Positions 27,091 through 37,998 are shown, numbered from the stretch's first letter. The stretch: DNA of 64,000 nt from Microbacterium invictum (GCF_014197265.1 NZ_JACIFH010000001.1:248001-312000); one strand, 5' to 3'. The notes: generated by a model from the letters alone, not told the origin. Translations and numbers: made by a program.

Positions 27091-28272
27091 ATGGACACGA
27101 CTGCGGCCGCGCTGCTGGCGCTCGCCGTCGGCGTCGTGGTCGGTGTCGCCATCGCGTGGATCGTCGTGCAGGCCCTGCGTGCCCGGCGCACCGCCGGCGT
27201 CCAGGCGTCCACCGAGATCCCCGACGGCGCCCACGCCGTGCTGGGGGCCATGGACGACGCCGCGGTCATCGTGGACTCCTCCATGTCGATCGCGGTCGCA
27301 TCGGCGGCGGCGGGACTGTTCGGTCTGCGCGAGGGACAGATTTTGCCCGACGAGCTGCGGACCCTCGCACGCGCGGCGCGCGCGCACGAGAAGCATGAGA
27401 CGGCGACGCTGCGGCTGCGCCGGGGCGTCGAGATGCGCTCGGTCGTGGCGCGCGCCGGCTCGGTCACTCCGCGGATGACCCTCGTGATCGTGCGCGACAT
27501 CACCGAGCGCGAGCGTGTCGAGGAGATGCGCCGTGACTTCGTCGCCAACACCAGTCATGAGCTGAAGACTCCGGTCGGGGCGATCAGCCTGCTGTCGGAG
27601 GCGGTCGAGTCGGCCGCCGACGACCCCGCGCAGGTGCGCCACTTCGCGAGCCGCCTGATGGCCGAGGCCACCCGCCTGTCACAGCTGACCGCGCGCATCA
27701 TGGACCTGTCGAGGCTGCAGTCCGACACCGATCTCACCGATCTGCGCGACGTCTCGATCGACGAGGTGGTGACCTCGGCCATCGAGTCGCAGGCGATCGC
27801 GGCCGACTCGGCGGGCATCGAGGTCGTGCGCGGCGGCGCCCGTGGGCTGTATGTCCGCGGCGACGTCCATATCCTCAGCGAGGCGATCGGCAACCTCGTC
27901 GCGAACGCCATCGCCTACTCGCCGGCGGGCGGTCGCGTCGGCGTGGGCGTCAAGAACGGCGACGGAACGGTCGAGATCGCCGTGACCGATCGCGGCATCG
28001 GCATCCCCGACGCCGAGCAGGACCGCGTCTTCGAGCGCTTCTACCGCGCCGACCAGGCACGATCGCGTCGCACCGGCGGCACCGGACTCGGCCTGTCGAT
28101 CGTCAAGCACGCCGTGCAGCGCCACGGCGGCGTAGTCGAACTGTGGTCGCGCCCCGGTCGCGGCTCCACCTTCACCGTCCGGCTCGCCACCGTCGCCGCG
28201 CCCGAACCCACCGTCGTCAAGAAGAAGCGCAAGAAGAAGCCCGTGGACCGGGCGAAGGGAGAAGCGTCATGA
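27091..28272 (+). CDS. senX3: phosphate-sensing histidine kinase SenX3
   Basis: Membrane sensor kinase that phosphorylates RegX3 when phosphate is scarce. The protein is 393 aa. One N-terminal TM helix (about 4-28) is followed by a PAS-like region, HisKA with His156 (NTSHELKTP), and HATPase N/G boxes (NLVANAIAYSP, GTGLGLSIVKH). The start is ATG 27091 with TACGCT (27078-27083) 7 nt upstream; a GTG at 27013 would add 26 residues with no promoter or ribosome-binding support. The Lys-rich end overlaps regX3. Confidence 0.94.
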   Translation: MDTTAAALLALAVGVVVGVAIAWIVVQALRARRTAGVQASTEIPDGAHAVLGAMDDAAVIVDSSMSIAVASAAAGLFGLREGQILPDELRTLARAARAHEKHETATLRLRRGVEMRSVVARAGSVTPRMTLVIVRDITERERVEEMRRDFVANTSHELKTPVGAISLLSEAVESAADDPAQVRHFASRLMAEATRLSQLTARIMDLSRLQSDTDLTDLRDVSIDEVVTSAIESQAIAADSAGIEVVRGGARGLYVRGDVHILSEAIGNLVANAIAYSPAGGRVGVGVKNGDGTVEIAVTDRGIGIPDAEQDRVFERFYRADQARSRRTGGTGLGLSIVKHAVQRHGGVVELWSRPGRGSTFTVRLATVAAPEPTVVKKKRKKKPVDRAKGEAS

Positions 28273-28952
28273 CCCGCGTTCTGATCGTGGAGGACGAGCC
28301 CGACCTCGCCGACCCGCTCGCATACCTCCTGCGTCGCGAGGGCTTCGACGTCGAGATCGCCGAGGACGGGCCCACCGCCCTCGAGCTGTTCGCCGCGCGC
28401 GGCGCCGACATCGTGCTGCTCGACCTGATGCTGCCCGGGATGCCGGGGACCGAGGTGTGCCGGATCATCCGCACCACGTCGCAGACGCCGATCATCATGC
28501 TGACCGCGAAGGACTCCGAAGTCGACATCGTCGTGGGGCTCGAACTGGGCGCCGACGACTATGTCACCAAGCCCTATTCGTCACGTGAGCTGCTGGCCCG
28601 CATGCGCGCGGTGCTGCGACGCGCCGAGACGGCGGCGCTCGACATCGACGAGCACGTGCTCGAAGGGGGCCGGGTCACGATCGACATCGACCGGCACACG
28701 GTCGCCGTCGAGGGCACGGAGATCGCCATGCCCCTCAAGGAATTCGAACTGCTCGAGGTGCTCATGCGCAACGTCGGCCGCGTGCTCACGCGCGGACAGC
28801 TGATCGATCGCGTATGGGGCAGCGACTACTTCGGCGACACCAAGACGCTGGACGTCCACATCAAGCGCATCCGCTCTCGCATCGAGAAGGACCCCGGCAG
28901 CCCGGTGATGCTGCTGACCGTGCGCGGCCTCGGCTACCGCTTCGAGGGGTGA
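28269..28952 (+). CDS. regX3: response regulator RegX3
   Basis: OmpR-family regulator of the phosphate regulon. The protein is 227 aa. The receiver has the acidic pair EDE, phospho-acceptor Asp52 (LLDLMLPG) and Lys in VTKPYS. The winged helix has MPLKEFELLE, WGSDYFGDTKTLDVHIKR and TVRGLGYRF. Its ATG overlaps the senX3 stop (ATGA). Likely targets here are the PHO boxes before pstS, ppk and phoU. Confidence 0.95.
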   Translation: MTRVLIVEDEPDLADPLAYLLRREGFDVEIAEDGPTALELFAARGADIVLLDLMLPGMPGTEVCRIIRTTSQTPIIMLTAKDSEVDIVVGLELGADDYVTKPYSSRELLARMRAVLRRAETAALDIDEHVLEGGRVTIDIDRHTVAVEGTEIAMPLKEFELLEVLMRNVGRVLTRGQLIDRVWGSDYFGDTKTLDVHIKRIRSRIEKDPGSPVMLLTVRGLGYRFEG

Positions 28953-28992
28953 CCGCTCAGGCGGTGCTGCCCGCTCGCGCGGTTGCGCCCGC

Positions 28993-29463
28993 TCAGGCGG
29001 CGGGGACGAACTCGGCCAGGTAGTCGAGCGACCCGTCGAGCACGGGGACGGCGAATTCGACGCCCGTGCCCGTGCCGGACTGGAACGAGACGTCCAGGTT
29101 GGCGCCGGGCGGGGTGTCGATGCCCTCGAGCAGCAGCGGCTCGACACCGTCGAACCCGAAGCTCACCACGCCGTCGGCGGGCACGCGCACGGTGTGCGCG
29201 GTGCCGTCGACGCCGATCGTGAGGGTCTGCGGCTCGTCGGTGTCGTTGATCACGGCGGCCAGCAGGTTGCCGTTCACGCCGTCGTCATCGGCCACGATGA
29301 GCGCGTTGCGGATCTCGAGCGGGCCCGACTCGGGGATGTTCACGCCGTCGGCGGGGGAGTAGGGGATCGTCGTAGCCTGGGGAGCCACCATGTTGCAGCC
29401 GGTCGTTCCCAGCGCGAGTGCAGCACCGACGGCAAGAGATGCCACAAAACGCGACTTCTTCAC
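28993..29463 (-). CDS. small secreted lipoprotein
   Basis: 156 aa from GTG 29463 with GGAGGA upstream. The signal peptide ends at GTTGC (Cys23). The mature part looks like an all-beta domain (EIRNALIVADDDGVNGN, LTIGVDGTAHTV). It resembles small actinobacterial lipoproteins located next to carD, but no function is known. It is divergent from carD. Confidence 0.8.
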   Translation of the reverse strand: MKKSRFVASLAVGAALALGTTGCNMVAPQATTIPYSPADGVNIPESGPLEIRNALIVADDDGVNGNLLAAVINDTDEPQTLTIGVDGTAHTVRVPADGVVSFGFDGVEPLLLEGIDTPPGANLDVSFQSGTGTGVEFAVPVLDGSLDYLAEFVPAA

Positions 29464-29616
29464 GATTCCTCCAGATGACGACAAGGGTCTGTGCGTACAT
29501 TCTACGCAGTCGTCGTCGGCGGTCCCGACGCGGCAGGGCGCAGGAAACGGGGCAGGGGCGAACCTTAGCGTATGTCCGCTGTGGTATCCTTTAGTTTGCC
29601 GAAAGGACATAATTGC

Positions 29617-30099
29617 ATGCTTTTTGAGGTTGGCGAGACCGTCGTCTATCCGCACCATGGGGCCGCGACGATCATCGAGGTCAAAGACCGGATCATCAAG
29701 GGTGAGACGAAGAAGTATCTGAAGCTCAACGTCACCCAGGGCGACCTGATCATCGAGGTTCCGGCAGACAATGTCGACCTGGTCGGCGTCCGCGACGTGA
29801 TCGGCAAGGACGGCCTCGAGAAGGTGTTCGACGTGCTGCGCGCACCGTTCACAGAAGAGCCCACGAACTGGTCGCGCCGGTACAAGGCGAACCTCGAGAA
29901 GCTCGCCTCCGGCGACGTCATCAAGGTGAGCGAAGTCGTCCGCGACCTGTGGCGCCGTGATCAGGACCGCGGTCTGTCGGCCGGTGAGAAGCGCATGCTC
30001 GCCAAGGCGCGCCAGATCCTCGTCTCCGAGATCGCGCTCGCGCTGAAGGCCGACGAAGAGCACGCCGGCGGCGTCCTCGACGAGGTCCTCGCGAGCTGA
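29617..30099 (+). CDS. carD: RNA polymerase-binding regulator CarD
   Basis: Essential actinobacterial factor that binds the RNA polymerase beta subunit and stabilises open complexes at rRNA and other promoters. The protein is 160 aa. The N-terminal Tudor-like domain begins [12 protein letters not shown] and the C-terminal half is a helical DNA-binding domain. The start is ATG 29617 with GAAAGGA upstream; -10 is TATCCT (29585-29590). This segment is unusually AT-rich for the window. It lies just before ispDF, as in many actinobacteria. Confidence 0.95.
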   Translation: MLFEVGETVVYPHHGAATIIEVKDRIIKGETKKYLKLNVTQGDLIIEVPADNVDLVGVRDVIGKDGLEKVFDVLRAPFTEEPTNWSRRYKANLEKLASGDVIKVSEVVRDLWRRDQDRGLSAGEKRMLAKARQILVSEIALALKADEEHAGGVLDEVLAS

Positions 30100-30142
30100 C
30101 CCGGTCCGTTCCGGTGTGCGTACGCTCGGTACGCTCGAAGGC

Positions 30143-31339
30143 ATGAGCATCGTCCCCGTGCCCTCCGTCGCCGTCATCGTCGTGGCCGCCGGCTCGGGGT
30201 TGCGGCTCGGGGCCGGGGGGCCGAAGGCGTTCGTGGGCATCGACCGGCACTCCATGCTGCGGCACGCGCTGCGCGGAGTCTTCGAGGGACCGGTGGCGCA
30301 GGTGATCGTGGTCGCCCCCGCCGATCGTGTCGGCGATGCGCGGACGGATGCCGTGGAGGCGGCCGGCGCGCACCGTGACCTCGTCACCGTCGTCGGCGGC
30401 GGGCAGACCCGGCAGGATTCGGTGCGTGCCGGCCTTTCGGCCGTCTGGCCCGACGTCGAGATCGTGCTCGTGCACGACGCCGCGCGTGCACTCACCCCGG
30501 CGTCCGTGTTCGAACGGGTCGTCGGCGCCGTGCGCAGCGGACGCGATGCCGTGGTGCCGGTGCTGCCGGTCGTCGACACGATCAAGCGGGTCGATGCCGA
30601 TGCCGTCACCGCCGCGGTCGACCGCTCGGCCCTCGCTGCCGCGCAGACGCCGCAGGGCTTCCGCCGCGACGTCCTCGACACCGGGTACGAGATCGCGCGC
30701 GAGGAGTACACCGACGACGCCGCACTCGTCCAGGCGGCCGGATTCTCGGTCTTCACGGTCGCCGGCGATGATCGCGCCTTCAAGATCACGACGCCGGCCG
30801 ACCTGGAGCGGGCACGGCTACTCGCGTCGCCGGTGGCACCGGCCGTCGCATCGATCGACCCCGCGCCGTTGCTGCCCAGGGTCGGCGTCGGCACCGACGT
30901 GCACGCGTTCGGCGGCGACGGCACGCTGTGGCTGGCCGGGCTCGAATGGCCCGGCGAGCAGGCGCTGCACGGTCACTCCGACGGCGACGCCGTCGCCCAC
31001 GCGATCGTGGACGCGCTGCTGGCCGCCGCGGGGCTCGGCGACATCGGCACGCACTTCGGCACCGACACGCCCGAGTACGCCGGTGCACACGCCGACGTCT
31101 TCCTCGTGCGCACGCGCGCGATCCTCGGTGAGGCGGGCTGGGCCGTCGGCAACGTGTCGGTGCAGGTGCAGGCGAACCGGCCGCGCTTCGCGGCGCGGCG
31201 GACGCAGGCCGAGGCGGTGCTGTCGGCGGCGCTGGGCGCTCCGGTGTCGGTGTCGGCGACCACCACCGACGGGCTGGGGTTCACCGGCGCGGGCGAGGGC
31301 GTCGCGGCCTTCGCCGTGGCGCTGGTCGTACCTGCGTGA
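30143..31339 (+). CDS. ispDF: bifunctional IspD-IspF
   Basis: Fused MEP-pathway enzyme for isoprenoid precursors. IspD (about 1-235) makes CDP-methylerythritol. IspF (about 245-398) makes methylerythritol cyclodiphosphate. IspD shows [20 protein letters not shown] and [11 protein letters not shown]. IspF shows the metal Asp252/His254 (GTDVHAF), [12 protein letters not shown] and [10 protein letters not shown]. The two domains join through a short Pro/Ala linker. The start is ATG 30143 with TACGCT (30130-30135) 7 nt upstream. The order IspD-IspF lacks IspE, which normally acts between them. Confidence 0.94.
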   Translation: MSIVPVPSVAVIVVAAGSGLRLGAGGPKAFVGIDRHSMLRHALRGVFEGPVAQVIVVAPADRVGDARTDAVEAAGAHRDLVTVVGGGQTRQDSVRAGLSAVWPDVEIVLVHDAARALTPASVFERVVGAVRSGRDAVVPVLPVVDTIKRVDADAVTAAVDRSALAAAQTPQGFRRDVLDTGYEIAREEYTDDAALVQAAGFSVFTVAGDDRAFKITTPADLERARLLASPVAPAVASIDPAPLLPRVGVGTDVHAFGGDGTLWLAGLEWPGEQALHGHSDGDAVAHAIVDALLAAAGLGDIGTHFGTDTPEYAGAHADVFLVRTRAILGEAGWAVGNVSVQVQANRPRFAARRTQAEAVLSAALGAPVSVSATTTDGLGFTGAGEGVAAFAVALVVPA

Positions 31340-31340
31340 A

Positions 31341-32279
31341 TCACCCCTCCACCGCGAACGGTGCGGGATCGCGGGGCGAGCGTGAGCCCCAGGCGAGGAG
31401 CGCCAGCCCGGCGGCCAGCACGGCGAGACCGACGATGGCGAGCACCGACAGCCGTTCGCCGAGCACCGTGATGCCCAGGACACTCGCCGTCAGCGGCTCG
31501 CCGAGCGTCAGGGTGGCAGCTGTCGCCGCCGTGAGCCCGCTGAGTCCCCACGTGAACAGGATGTAGGCGACGCCGATCGTGGCGACCCCGAGCCACAGTG
31601 CCATGATGAGGCCGCTGGTCGTGCCCAGCCAGTCGAGCGTCACGAACGGGATCGCGAAGGCGCACAGCACCGCCGAGCTCGCGCCCATCGCGCCGACGAC
31701 GGTGAACGGATCCCAGCCGGCGTCGAGCAGCCGGCGCTGTGCATTGGCGATCACCGCGAACGACGCACCCGCCCCGATCGATCCGAGCAGGCCCACCGGG
31801 TCGGTGCCGCCCGCAGCGTCCGCCCCGCCGCCGAAGCCCAAGAGCACGACGCCGACGGTCGCGAGTGCCGTCGCGCCGATCCAGGTGGCTGTCGGCAGCC
31901 GCCGCGTCAGCGCCCACTCGAGAAGGCCCGCGAGCACGGGCGCGGACCCGAGCGCGACGACGGTGCCGACAGCGACCCCGTTCACGGACGTGCCGAGGAA
32001 GAACAGCGGCTGGTAGATCGCCAGGCACGCGCCCGTCAGCACCATCAGAGACAGGGGACGGATGCCGAGGCTCGGCCGCGCGGCACCGGCATCCATCTGC
32101 CGCCGCCGGGTATGACGGGCGGCCAGCAGGAATGCGATGACCGCCAGAACCGTGCCGCCGATGACCATGCGCACGACGCCGATCGACAGGGGCGTGGTCC
32201 CGTCCGGACCCAGCGCCTGCGAGGTGCCCGTCGTGCCGAACAGCAGGGCCGCGGCGAGGACGGCGAGGACGTGGAGCAC
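31341..32279 (-). CDS. EamA/DMT-family transporter
   Basis: 312 aa with ten predicted TM helices in two EamA repeats (about 5-140 and 155-290). ALGSAPVLAGLLEW and TLGEPLTASVLG are the conserved repeat-end segments. Metabolite exporters of this type are common; the substrate cannot be told. It starts at GTG 32279 with a TAGAAC hexamer 6 nt upstream on the coding strand. It is convergent with ispDF (1 bp gap) and divergent from cysS. Confidence 0.88.
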   Translation of the reverse strand: MLHVLAVLAAALLFGTTGTSQALGPDGTTPLSIGVVRMVIGGTVLAVIAFLLAARHTRRRQMDAGAARPSLGIRPLSLMVLTGACLAIYQPLFFLGTSVNGVAVGTVVALGSAPVLAGLLEWALTRRLPTATWIGATALATVGVVLLGFGGGADAAGGTDPVGLLGSIGAGASFAVIANAQRRLLDAGWDPFTVVGAMGASSAVLCAFAIPFVTLDWLGTTSGLIMALWLGVATIGVAYILFTWGLSGLTAATAATLTLGEPLTASVLGITVLGERLSVLAIVGLAVLAAGLALLAWGSRSPRDPAPFAVEG

Positions 32280-32342
32280 TCTACAGTTCTACCGGGTGTC
32301 ATCGCACGCGGGCGCACAGGCGCCCGCCGGTACGATGGTGCG

Positions 32343-33788
32343 GTGACCGTTCAGCTCTATGACACCAAGGCGCAGGCCCTGCGCGACTTCGTGCCACTGC
32401 ACCCCGAGAACGTCACGGTGTACGTCTGCGGTCCGACGGTGCAGTCCGGGCCCCATATCGGGCACCTGCGCGGGGCCCTGAGCTTCGACATCCTGCGTCG
32501 GTGGCTCGAGCACCGGCACGGGCGCGTCACGTTCGTCCGCAACGTCACCGACATCGACGACAAGGTGCTGCTGAACGCCACCGACACCGAGCCGTGGTGG
32601 GCGCTCGCCTACCGCATGGAACTCGAGTTCACGGCGGCATATGCCGCGATCGGCATCCGTCCGCCGACCTACGAACCGCGCGCGACCGCGTCGATCCCGC
32701 AGATGCAGGAGATCATCGAGCGCCTCATCGCCGCCGGTCACGCCTACGCGGCCCCGGACGACTCGGATGCCGCGGGAGATGTGTACTTCGATGTGCGGTC
32801 CTGGCCCGGCTACGGCGGCCTGACCCGCCAGAGCCTCGACGCGATGGAACCGGCCGAAGACACCGACCCGCGCGGCAAGCGCGACCCCCGTGACTTCGCC
32901 CTGTGGAAGGGCACCAAGCCCGAAGAGCCTGCCTCGGCCACGTGGGACTCCCCGTGGGGACCCGGCCGCCCCGGCTGGCACATCGAATGCTCGGCCATGT
33001 CGGCCCGCTACCTCGGCACCGAGTTCGACATCCACGGCGGCGGTCTCGACCTGCGCTTCCCGCATCACGAGAACGAGCTGGCGCAGTCGACCGCGGCCGG
33101 TGACGCGTACGCCCGGTACTGGGTGCACAACGGCCTGGTGACCGTCGGCGACCAGAAGATGTCGAAGTCGCTGGGCAACTACCTCCTCGCCGATGACGTG
33201 CTGGCCGAACGCGACCCGCTGGTCGTGCGCTACGCGCTCGCCGCGGCCCACTACCGCTCTAACCTCGACATCACCGCATCGTCGTTCGACGAGGCCGAGG
33301 CCGCGCTGGAGAGGATCCGCGGTTTCCTGCAGCGCGCGACGCGCCTGCTGCAGAACGCGGACGACGACCTGGCCATCGACGGCGTCATCCCCGAGCGATT
33401 CGCCGCGGCCATGGACGACGACCTCGGCGTTCCGCAGGCACTCGCCGTGGTGCACGAGCGGGTCCGCGCCGGCAACACCGCGCTGGAAGCCGGCGACCGC
33501 GAAGCAGTGCTGTCCGCGTTCACCGACGTCGCGCTGATGACCGGCATCCTCGGGCTCGACCCCCTCGACCCGCGGTGGCAGACGGAGGGCGGCGAGGCGG
33601 CATCGGCCCTCGACACCCTCGTGCAGACGATGCTGGCCCAGCGCGCCGACGCGCGGGCCGCGAAGGACTGGGCGGCCGCCGACCGCATCCGCGACGCGAT
33701 CGCGGCGGCCGGCATCACCCTCGAAGACGGGCCGAACGGCACGCACTGGAGCCTCGCCGGCGCTGAGTCCGGCACGAAGGAGAACTGA
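32343..33788 (+). CDS. cysS: cysteinyl-tRNA synthetase
   Basis: Class I aminoacyl-tRNA synthetase. The protein is 481 aa. The zinc Cys is in VYVCGPTVQ, followed by the HIGH motif (HIGH in GPHIGHLRG), the second zinc site near HIECSAMS and HGGGLDLRFPHHENE, and KMSKSLGN. It is not MshC, whose N-terminus differs. It starts at GTG 32343 with TACGAT (32331-32336) 6 nt upstream; the frame is open further upstream but overlaps the divergent transporter. The stop overlaps the rlmB ATG. Confidence 0.96.
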   Translation: MTVQLYDTKAQALRDFVPLHPENVTVYVCGPTVQSGPHIGHLRGALSFDILRRWLEHRHGRVTFVRNVTDIDDKVLLNATDTEPWWALAYRMELEFTAAYAAIGIRPPTYEPRATASIPQMQEIIERLIAAGHAYAAPDDSDAAGDVYFDVRSWPGYGGLTRQSLDAMEPAEDTDPRGKRDPRDFALWKGTKPEEPASATWDSPWGPGRPGWHIECSAMSARYLGTEFDIHGGGLDLRFPHHENELAQSTAAGDAYARYWVHNGLVTVGDQKMSKSLGNYLLADDVLAERDPLVVRYALAAAHYRSNLDITASSFDEAEAALERIRGFLQRATRLLQNADDDLAIDGVIPERFAAAMDDDLGVPQALAVVHERVRAGNTALEAGDREAVLSAFTDVALMTGILGLDPLDPRWQTEGGEAASALDTLVQTMLAQRADARAAKDWAAADRIRDAIAAAGITLEDGPNGTHWSLAGAESGTKEN

Positions 33789-34783
33789 TGGCCAAGCCAG
33801 GACGCCCCGGCGCAGCGAAGGGCAAGAAGGGCCCCCTCAAGGGCACCGGCGGCAAGAACAAGCGGTCCCTCGAGGGCCGCGGCCCCACGCCGAAGGCCGA
33901 AGACCGTGCATGGCACCCGGCCGGCAAGCGCAAGGCCGCATCGGAGCGCTATGCCGCCGCGGGCGGCAAGGGCAAGCCCGGCGGCCAGACCGGCGGGCGC
34001 CCGCGCGCGAAGAAGGACGACGACACCGAGACGGTCACCGGCCGCAACTCCGTGCTCGAGGCGCTGCGGGCGAAGATCCCCGCGACGGCGTTCTACATCG
34101 CGCAGCGCGTCGAGATGGACGACCGTGTCAAGGAGATGCTGTCGATCGCCACGCACCGCGACATTCCGGTGATGGAAGTCATGCGCCCCGAGCTCGACCG
34201 CATGGCCGGCTTCGACGGCGTGCACCAGGGCGTCGCGCTGAAGGTGCCCCCGTACGAGTACGCGCACCCGCAGGACCTGCTCGAGGACATCATCGACACC
34301 GGCGCGCTGCCGCTGCTGGTCGCGCTCGACGGGGTCACCGACCCCCGCAACCTCGGCGCGATCATCCGCTCCACGGGCGCGTTCGGCGGGCAGGGCGTGA
34401 TCATCCCGCAGCGCCGCTCGGCGAGCGTCAACTCGGCCGCGTGGAAGACGAGCGCCGGCGCCGCCGCGCGCATCCCGGTCGCGATGGCGCCGAACCTGAC
34501 GACCACGCTCAAGGAGTTCAAGAAGCAGGGCGTGTTCGTCCTCGGCCTCGACGGCGGCGGCGACGTGTCGCTGCCCGCGCTCGAACTGGCCGACCGACCC
34601 GTCCTGATCGTCGTGGGCTCCGAGGGCAAGGGCCTGTCGCGCCTGGTCACCGAGACCTGCGACCAGATCGTGTCGATCCCGATCTCCGCAGCCACGGAAT
34701 CGCTGAACGCCGGCATCGCGGCATCCGTCGCCCTCTATCAGGTGTCGACGCTGCGCGCCGCGGGAGCTGCCGCGGGGGAATGA
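33788..34783 (+). CDS. rlmB: 23S rRNA 2'-O-methyltransferase, RlmB type
   Basis: SPOUT (TrmH) methyltransferase for G2251 of 23S rRNA. The protein is 331 aa. The first 75 or so residues are a Lys/Gly/Arg-rich, probably disordered RNA-binding extension. Then come the substrate-binding domain (TGRNSVLEAL) and the knot motifs DPRNLGAIIRS, VVGSEGKGLSRL and SLNAGIAASVALYQ. It is coupled to cysS by an ATGA overlap. Confidence 0.94.
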   Translation: MAKPGRPGAAKGKKGPLKGTGGKNKRSLEGRGPTPKAEDRAWHPAGKRKAASERYAAAGGKGKPGGQTGGRPRAKKDDDTETVTGRNSVLEALRAKIPATAFYIAQRVEMDDRVKEMLSIATHRDIPVMEVMRPELDRMAGFDGVHQGVALKVPPYEYAHPQDLLEDIIDTGALPLLVALDGVTDPRNLGAIIRSTGAFGGQGVIIPQRRSASVNSAAWKTSAGAAARIPVAMAPNLTTTLKEFKKQGVFVLGLDGGGDVSLPALELADRPVLIVVGSEGKGLSRLVTETCDQIVSIPISAATESLNAGIAASVALYQVSTLRAAGAAAGE

Positions 34784-34800
34784 ATCGCGGCTCGTCCTGA

Positions 34801-34829
34801 TTGCATTCAGATGAAACTGAATCTCTAGG
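34801..34829 (+). promoter_or_regulatory. promoter with operator palindrome in the spacer
   Basis: TTGCAT (34801-34806), a 17-bp spacer and TCTAGG (34824-34829). The spacer and -35 carry the inverted repeat ATTCAG-ATGAAA-CTGAAT (34805-34822). The layout suggests repression by a regulator not encoded in this window. Confidence 0.55.
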
Positions 34830-34841
34830 AAAGGGACACCC

Positions 34842-35480
34842 ATGGCACGCATCGCCGTCATCGGCGGAACCGGGTACGCCGGCCGCAACATCGTCACCGA
34901 GGCGGCCAGCCGCGGGCACACCGTGGTCTCGGTCTCGCGCAAGGCATCGAGCGAGCGCGTGCCCGGGGTGACCTACCTCGAAGGGACGCTCCTCGATGCG
35001 ACGTCGCTGGTCAAAGAGCTCGAGGGCGTCGACGTGGTGGTCTCCGCGGTCGCGCCGCGTGACACGATGGCAGGCCAGGTGCGCCCCAGCATCGAGGCGC
35101 TGAACACGCTGCTGCCGGCCGACGTGCGCATCGGCGTGATCGGCGGCGCAGGAGGAAGCCTGGTCGCTCCCGGCGGTCCGCGCCTGGTCGACACCGACTT
35201 CCCCGAGGACTACCGGGCCGAGTCGCTCGAGATGATCGGGGTGCTCGAAGACCTGCAGGCCGACCAGAGCGGGCGCGACTGGTTCTTCGTCCACCCGGCC
35301 GGCGGCTTCGGCGCCTGGAACCCGGGTGAGCGGACTGGCGCCTACCGCGATGGCGGCGATGTTCTGGTGACGGATGCCGCGGGGGAGTCGTTCATCTCCG
35401 GCCCCGACCTCGGTGTCTCGGTGGTCGACGAGATCGAGTCGCCGAAGCACGTGCGCGAGCGTTTCTCGGTCGGGTACTGA
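34842..35480 (+). CDS. NAD(P)-binding epimerase-like protein
   Basis: 212 aa, an atypical short-chain dehydrogenase of the NmrA/epimerase type. The dinucleotide motif GGTGYAGRNI is at about 8-17. PGVTYLEGTLLD, VVVSAVAP and GGAGGS are typical. Such proteins often act as flavin or NADPH reductases or redox sensors. Good ribosome-binding site AGGAAAGGG. It is expressed alone from the palindrome-bearing promoter just upstream. Confidence 0.85.
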   Translation: MARIAVIGGTGYAGRNIVTEAASRGHTVVSVSRKASSERVPGVTYLEGTLLDATSLVKELEGVDVVVSAVAPRDTMAGQVRPSIEALNTLLPADVRIGVIGGAGGSLVAPGGPRLVDTDFPEDYRAESLEMIGVLEDLQADQSGRDWFFVHPAGGFGAWNPGERTGAYRDGGDVLVTDAAGESFISGPDLGVSVVDEIESPKHVRERFSVGY

Positions 35481-35481
35481 G

Positions 35482-36795
35482 CTAGACCAGATCGCGCCAG
35501 TCGATCGTTCCCGTGTCGGTGGGCACTTCGTCGTCCGGCGTGTCGGGATCGATCACCGCCAGCGACGTGGTCTCGGTCGGCGGGCCCATGACCGTGGCCT
35601 CGTCGCGGCGGTGGCGCAGCACGTTGTCGATGTACGAGGCGAGCACCTCGGCCAGCGGCACCGAGCGGCCCTGCGCCTGGGAGATGAACCAGCGGTGGTC
35701 GAGCACCTGATGGAACAGCTCGGCCGGTTCGAGCTTGGCGCGCAGATCCCACGGGATCGCCTTGACCACCGGCTCGAACACCCGGGTGAGCCATTCGTGC
35801 GCGACCATCTCCTCGTCCGAGCCGAGGCGTGAGATGCGGGCGCTGTACTCGTCCATGTCGTTGAGCAGGCGGCGCGCCTGGTTCTCCTGCACGTCGAGCC
35901 CGGTCAGGCGCAGCAGTCGGCGCTGGTGATGCCCGGCATCCACCACCTTCGGATGGATCGAGACCGTGGTGCCGTCGGAGGTGGTGTGGATCGACATCTC
36001 TCCGATGTCGAACCCGAGGTCGTTGAGCCGGCGCACCCGCTCGGTGATGCGCCACGCCTCGTCGGATGAGAAGCTCTCCCACTCGGTGAGCGTGGCCCAC
36101 AGCGAGTGGTACGACGACATGATGCCGTCGGCGATCGCGATGGCGTCGACGCCGCCTTCGAGGCGCCCGCCGGCCTCGAGGTCCATGATCTCGCCCGCGA
36201 TGTTCGTACGGGCGATGTCGAGATCGTGCGCCCGCTGGCCGTCGGTGAGCCCGGCCTCGTGCAGCTCACCCGTCTCGGCGTCGACGAGGTACGCGGCGAA
36301 GGCACCGGCATCCCGCCGGAAGAGCGTGTTCGACAGCGACACGTCGCCCCAGAAGAAGCCGACGGTGTGCAGGCGCACCAGCAGCACGGCGAGGGCGTCG
36401 ACGAGGCGGCTGGCCGTGTCGGGGCGCAGCACCTGCGTGAACAGGGCGCGGTAGGGGAGCGAGAAGCGCAGGTGCGCGGTCACCAGGGCTGCCGGCAGCG
36501 GGTCGCCCTTCGCGTCGCGGCGGCCCTCGATCGCGGCGACCCGCTCGACGCAGGGCACGTCGAGGCGGACGAGCGAGCCGAGCATCTCGTACTCGCGGCG
36601 CGCCATCTCGGCGGTGGTCTCCTTGACGGCGACGACCCGCCCCGACAGGTTCGCGAAGCGCACCAGGTGGCGGGAGATGCCCTTGGGCAGTGACACGATG
36701 GTCTCGCTCGGCCACTCTGCGAGGCCGGTCGACCACGGCAGGGAGAGCAGCCCGGCGTCGATGCTGCTGGCGGTGATCGTCAGAGAATCAGGCAC
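35482..36795 (-). CDS. DUF4032 protein with kinase-like domain
   Basis: 437 aa from GTG 36795; an alternative GTG at 36804 is closer to the AAGGG. The N-terminal half has protein/LPS-kinase-like features: VVAVKETTAEMARREYEML (Lys and Glu) and FFWGDVSLSNTLFRRD in the catalytic-loop position, where HRD is replaced by WGD. The C-terminal DUF4032 has RLLRLTGLDVQENQARRLL and DHRWFISQAQGR. The substrate is unknown. It is convergent with the reductase gene. Confidence 0.82.
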   Translation of the reverse strand: MPDSLTITASSIDAGLLSLPWSTGLAEWPSETIVSLPKGISRHLVRFANLSGRVVAVKETTAEMARREYEMLGSLVRLDVPCVERVAAIEGRRDAKGDPLPAALVTAHLRFSLPYRALFTQVLRPDTASRLVDALAVLLVRLHTVGFFWGDVSLSNTLFRRDAGAFAAYLVDAETGELHEAGLTDGQRAHDLDIARTNIAGEIMDLEAGGRLEGGVDAIAIADGIMSSYHSLWATLTEWESFSSDEAWRITERVRRLNDLGFDIGEMSIHTTSDGTTVSIHPKVVDAGHHQRRLLRLTGLDVQENQARRLLNDMDEYSARISRLGSDEEMVAHEWLTRVFEPVVKAIPWDLRAKLEPAELFHQVLDHRWFISQAQGRSVPLAEVLASYIDNVLRHRRDEATVMGPPTETTSLAVIDPDTPDDEVPTDTGTIDWRDLV

Positions 36796-36878
36796 GGATG
36801 CCACGCCCTTCTGTCGCCGGAATGTGCGGCGGCGCGGGGGGTCTGAAGACCTGCCCGCGCCGCGCTGCACGTCTTCGG

Positions 36879-37982
<1,104 letters not shown>

Positions 37983-37998
37983 TTTTTCTTCTCCTTCA

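Noticed and set aside
32343..33788. MshC (mycothiol cysteine ligase)
   Set aside because: Length, N-terminus and full KMSKS/zinc layout match cysteinyl-tRNA synthetase, and rlmB follows as usual for cysS.
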